A stretch of DNA of 64,000 nucleotides from Limanda limanda (Eukaryota > Chordata > Actinopteri > Pleuronectiformes > Pleuronectidae). The notes below the pieces were generated by a model. That model saw only the letters and a list, made by a program, of their open reading frames with translations, had not been told where the DNA came from and did no database searches. The stretch spans positions 294,182 through 358,181 of the forward strand of contig NW_026870481.1 in the NCBI RefSeq assembly GCF_963576545.1, in the 5' to 3' direction. A program made the position numbers and the translations under genes. This document shows, in pieces, positions 61,320 to 64,000 of the stretch. Numbering within the stretch: position 1 is the first letter of the stretch; the number at the start of each line of letters is the position of its first letter.

Positions 61320-64000
61320 CGCGCATCGATCGGTACCATCCTTGAGCTTCTCCGACTTTCGGAAGGGTTAGGGTTAGGGTTAGGGATGAAAGCACATAGG
61401 AGAAAGAGATATTCTTGAATAACTTTTTTTGTGAAGGTCGGAGAGACTTGCAAGTAGGCTCTACCCCCACTAAATGGGGTAGCGCGCATCGATCGGAACC
61501 ATCCTTGAGCTTCTCCGACTTTCGGAAGGGTTAGGGTTAGGGTTAGGGATGAAAGCACATAGGAGAAAGAGATATTCTTGAATAACTTTTTTTGTGAAGG
61601 TCGGAGAGACTTGCAAGTAGGCTTTACCCCCACTAAATGGGGTAGCGCGCATCGATCGATACCATCCTTGAGCTTCTCCGACTTTCGGAAGGGTTAGGGT
61701 TAGGGTTAGGGATGAAAGCACATAGGAGAAAGAGATATTCTTGAATAACTTTTTTTGTGAAGGTCGGAGAGACTTGCAAGTAGGCTCTACCCCCACTAAA
61801 TGGGGTAGCGCGCATCGATCGGTACCATCCTTGAGCTTCTCCGACTTTCGGAAGGGTTAGGGTTAGGGTTAGGGATGAAAGCACATAGGAGAAAGAGATA
61901 TTCTTGAATAACTTTTTTTGTGAAGGTCGGAGAGACTTGCAAGTAGGCTCTACCCCCACTAAATGGGGTAGCGCGCATCGATCGGTACCATCCTTGAGCT
62001 TCTCCGACTTTCGGAAGGGTTAGGGTTAGGGTTAGGGATGAAAGCACATAGGAGAAAGAGATATTCTTGAATAACTTTTTTTGTGAAGGTCGGAGAGACT
62101 TGGAAAGTGGTTGCATCTGAACTAATTTGGGTCCTGCGGATCGATTGGTACTATCCCCGAGCTTGTACGACCTTCGGAAGAGGTCGACCGACGAAATTCC
62201 CCCAAATCTGAGGAGATATTCTTGAATAACTTTTTTTGTGAAGGTCGGAGAGACTTGCAAGTAGGCTTTACCCCCACTAAATGGGGTAGCGCGCATCGAT
62301 CGGTACCATCCTTGAGCTTCTCCGACTTTCGGAAGGGTTAGGGTTAGGGTTAGGGATGAAAGCACATAGGAGAAAGAGATATTCTTGAATAACTTTTTTT
62401 GTGAAGGTCGGAGAGACTTGCAAGTAGGCTCTACCCCCACTAAATGGGGTAGCGCGCATCGATCGGTACCATCCTTGAGCTTCTCCGACTTTCGGAAGGG
62501 TTAGGGTTAGGGTTAGGGATGAAAGCACATAGGAGAAAGAGATATTCTTGAATAACTTTTTTTGTGAAGGTCGGAGAGACTTGGAAAGTGGTTGCATCTG
62601 GACTAATTTGGGTCCTGCGGATCGATTGGTACCATCCCCGAGCTTGTACGACCTTCGGAAGAGGTCGACCGACGAAATTCCCCCAAATCTGAGGAGATAT
62701 TCTTGAATAACTTTTTTTGTGAAGGTCGGAGAGACTTGCAAGTAGGCTCTACCCCCACTAAATGGGGTAGCGCGCATCGATCGGTACCATCCTTGAGCTT
62801 CTCCGACTTTCGGAAGGGTTAGGGTTAGGGTTAGGGATGAAAGCACATAGGAGAAAGAGATATTCTTGAATAACTTTTTTTGTGAAGGTCGGAGAGACTT
62901 GGAAAGTGGTTGCATCTGGACTAATTTGGGTCCTGCAAATCGATTGGTACCATCCCCGAGCTTGTACGACCTTCGGAAGAGGTCGACCGACGAAATTCCC
63001 CCAAATCTGAGGAGATATTCTTGAATAACTTTTTTTGTGAAGGTCGGAGAGACTTGCAAGTAGGCTCTACCCCCACTAAATGGGGTAGCGCGCATCGATC
63101 GGTACCATCCTTGAGCTTCTCCGACTTTCGGAAGGGTTAGGGTTAGGGTTAGGGATGAAAGCACATAGGAGAAAGAGATATTCTTGAATAACTTTTTTTG
63201 TGAAGGTCGGAGAGACTTGGAAAGTGGTTGCATCTGGACTAATTTGGGTCCTGCAGATCGATTGGTACCATCCCCGAGCTTGTACGACCTTCGGAAGAGG
63301 TCGACCGACGAAATTCCCCCAAATCTGAGGAGATATTCTTGAATAACTTTTTTTGTGAAGGTCGGAGAGACTTGCAAGTAGGCTCTACCCCCACTAAATG
63401 GGGTTGCGCGCATCGATCGGTACCATCCTTGAGCTTCTCCGACTTTCGGAAGGGTTAGGGTTAGGGTTAGGGATGAAAGCACATAGGAGAAAGAGATATT
63501 CTTGAATAACTTTTTTTGTGAAGGTCGGAGAGACTTGGAAAGTGGTTGCATCTGGACTAATTTGGGTCCTGCGGATCGATTGGTACCATCCACGAGCTTG
63601 TACGACCTTCGGAAGAGGTCGACCGACGAAATTCCCCCAAATCTGAGGAGATATTCTTGAATAACTTTTTTTGTGAAGGTCGGAGAGACTTGCAAGTAGG
63701 CTCTACCCCCACTAAATGGGGTAGCGCGCATCGATCGGTACCATCCTTGAGCTTCTCCGACTTTCGGAAGGGTTAGGGTTAGGGTTAGGGATGAAAGCAC
63801 ATAGGAGAAAGAGATATTCTTGAATAACTTTTTTTGTGAAGGTCGGAGAGACTTGCAAGTAGGCTCTACCCCCACTAAATGGGGTTGCGCGCATCGATCG
63901 GTACCATCCTTGAGCTTCTCCGACTTTCGGAAGGGTTAGGGTTAGGGTTAGGGATGAAAGCACATAGGAGAAAGAGATATTCTTGAATAACTTTTTTTGT
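61320..64000 (+). repeat. Long-range duplicated block, copy 2 (offset 12,840), cut by window end
   Basis: Repeats 48,480-51,160 with all subtype marks in order and continues beyond the window. A private change is CGGAACC near 61,495. The last monomer, an A unit of the GGGGTTG subtype starting at 63,875, is cut at its core by the window end. The short stretch 60,831-61,319 just before this block is ordinary A and B monomers with one TTTTATTG core near 61,110. Confidence 0.87.

Larger units (their letters stand above)
1..64000 (+). repeat. Composite A/B satellite array with embedded telomere-type motifs
   Basis: The whole window consists of tandem monomers of 163 bp (A), 157 bp (A with one TTAGGG fewer), 161 bp (A with a 2-bp deletion) and 155 bp (B), all in the same orientation with no unique sequence between them. 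By hand count there are about 275 A and 123 B monomers, mostly arranged as A, AB, AAB, AAAB or AAAAB strings. TTAGGG reads 5' to 3' on the plus strand throughout. Family knowledge: nucleosome-scale monomers in higher-order repeats are typical of centromeric, pericentromeric or subtelomeric heterochromatin in eukaryotes. Which of these applies is not decidable here, because neither array border nor a chromosome end is in the window. No CENP-B box was recognised by eye. Confidence 0.97.

Noticed and set aside
1..64000. CRISPR array
   Set aside because: A constant core with alternating segments superficially resembles repeats and spacers, but the segments are only two recurring cassettes of 110-118 bp, the core is 45 bp, the period is about 160 bp, and no cas genes are present.
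1..64000. True chromosome end or contiguous interstitial telomere
   Set aside because: TTAGGG never exceeds three consecutive units. A chromosome end would show a long uninterrupted TTAGGG tract.
1..64000. CENP-B box
   Set aside because: No segment of either monomer matched the NTTCGNNNNANNCGGGN pattern by eye, so a centromere assignment cannot rest on it.
1..64000. Transposon, target-site duplications or terminal repeats
   Set aside because: No sequence other than A and B monomers is present, and no transposase- or reverse-transcriptase-like reading frame is seen.

Overview
This 64 kb window is a single uninterrupted tandem-repeat (satellite) array. I see no gene, RNA gene, transposon or unique spacer in it, and both window ends fall inside the array, so its borders are not visible. 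About 400 monomers lie head to tail, all in one orientation. Two related types alternate: type A (163 bp; about 275 copies by hand count) and type B (155 bp; about 123 copies). Nearly every A monomer carries a short telomere-type insert of three TTAGGG units behind one more GGG, or two TTAGGG units in a 157-bp variant. B monomers lack it and have a different cassette with a GTCGAC palindrome. Both types share a core of about 45 bp that is nearly invariant.

The organism is a eukaryote. TTAGGG is the telomere unit of vertebrates and many other animals, many fungi and several protist and algal lineages. Monomers of 155-163 bp arranged in higher-order repeats are typical of centromeric, pericentromeric or subtelomeric satellite DNA. 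The sequence alone does not identify the lineage. A-monomer GC is about 47%, and many recurrent variants are CpG to TpG/CpA changes, as expected for cytosine-methylated heterochromatin.

Layout: 1-3.7 kb, mixed A runs and AAB trimers; 3.7-11.5 kb, a roughly 3 kb block present twice (offset 4,820 bp) with a partial third copy between, each carrying a B/A chimeric monomer; 11.5-13.6 kb, mixed; 13.8-17.6 kb, almost pure AB dimers (318 bp); 17.2-21.0 kb, a block repeated at offset 2,236; 21.0-23.3 kb, A-rich; 23.3-32.6 kb, a tandem duplication of about 4.7 kb whose copies differ by whole monomers; 33.9-35.8 kb, three copies of a 630/636-bp AAAB unit; 35.8-38.8 kb, AB-rich; 38.8-41.6 kb, three copies of an 807-bp AAAAB unit; 41.6-46.4 kb, a 2.4 kb tandem duplication; 46.4-64 kb, large nested duplications at offsets of 2,568, 5,617 and 12,840 bp.

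The open reading frames on the minus strand, up to 744 codons, are by-products of this structure. An AB dimer is 318 bp (3 x 106), so a frame that is open through one dimer stays open through a run of dimers. They are not annotated as genes. The main interest is the satellite itself: a telomere motif with exactly the four G-tracts needed for one quadruplex, set between complementary arms, amplified hundreds of times and homogenised by visible unequal exchange.
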